Positions 63,988-64,000 of a stretch of 64,000 bases of DNA are shown here, one piece after another. Positions within the stretch are counted from its first letter, which is position 1. Each line of letters begins with the position of its first letter. The notes under the pieces were generated by a model. The model saw only the letters and a program-made list of their open reading frames with translations. It searched no databases and was not told the origin of the DNA. Location of the stretch: the NCBI GenBank assembly GCA_019245115.1, contig JAFARZ010000351.1:21936-85935 (forward strand), in the 5' to 3' direction. The translations under genes were made by a program, and so were the position numbers. The stretch is from Streptosporangiaceae bacterium. Its GTDB lineage: Bacteria; Actinomycetota; Actinomycetes; Streptosporangiales; Streptosporangiaceae.

Positions 63988-64000
63988 GCGGCGCGGGCGC

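Overview
The window is high-GC DNA with many GTG and a few TTG starts. It carries marker families of mycelial actinomycetes: a WhiJ-type XRE/DUF5753 regulator with a DUF397 protein and a HATPase partner, PF04672 methyltransferases, a SARP/NB-ARC/TPR regulator, GAF-ANTAR and STAS proteins, and ricin-lectin glycosidases. It is chromosomal and comes from a filamentous actinobacterium. I cannot name the genus from sequence alone. I saw no rRNA, tRNA, CRISPR array, transposase or phage gene.

Layout. 0-5 kb: VOC protein with a decayed AraC neighbour, STAS protein, acetyl-CoA synthetase. 5-7 kb: minus-strand run (DUF427 pair, SixA-like phosphatase, two hypotheticals). 7-8.1 kb: repeat-bearing gene-free stretch. 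8-14 kb: MaoC hydratase, LysM protein, class II aldolase facing mtnA, DsbA/FrnE-like protein, hypothetical, short Erm-like methylase. 14-18 kb: paired PF04672 methyltransferases and the WhiJ/DUF397/HATPase locus. 18-23 kb: PPOX protein, SDR, LysM/Rpf-like protein, a 1.3-kb repeat hotspot, secreted protein, GNAT. 23-30 kb: one tight minus-strand run of seven ORFs (ArsR, a chimeric SRPBCC/RibD-C ORF, a sacsin/HSP90-like ATPase, an Arg-rich miniprotein, esterase, ATP-grasp ligase, GCS2 ligase). 30-41 kb: STAS and GAF-ANTAR, DNA ligase, an ABC/HlyD/lipoprotein exporter divergent from a two-component system, STAS, EXORDIUM-like secreted protein, Rpf-like protein. 41-52 kb: MarR, fumarase, hypotheticals, MFS/TetR pair, an interrupted rhodanese-CBS gene, a molybdopterin oxidoreductase operon, DsbA, AraC. 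52-64 kb: SARP regulator, hydrolase pseudogene, GH27 and GH54 glycosidases, and a four-gene epimerase/ATP-grasp/LLM/SnoaL operon divergent from a PobA-like hydroxylase.

The strongest unusual signals are these: (1) an in-frame TGA in a rhodanese-CBS gene at the place where a Cys is expected, with both halves otherwise intact; (2) two dispersed palindromic repeat families, one (A, about 75 bp, five copies) intergenic and one (B, core CCACCGYCCGTTC, six loci) attached mostly to gene 3' ends; (3) two compact operons that combine ATP-grasp ligases with partners of unknown joint purpose; (4) a gene fusion made by deletion (SRPBCC start joined to a RibD C-terminus); and (5) a divergent aldolase/mtnA pair whose start codons lie 12 bp apart with mirror-image -10 boxes, implying leaderless transcripts.
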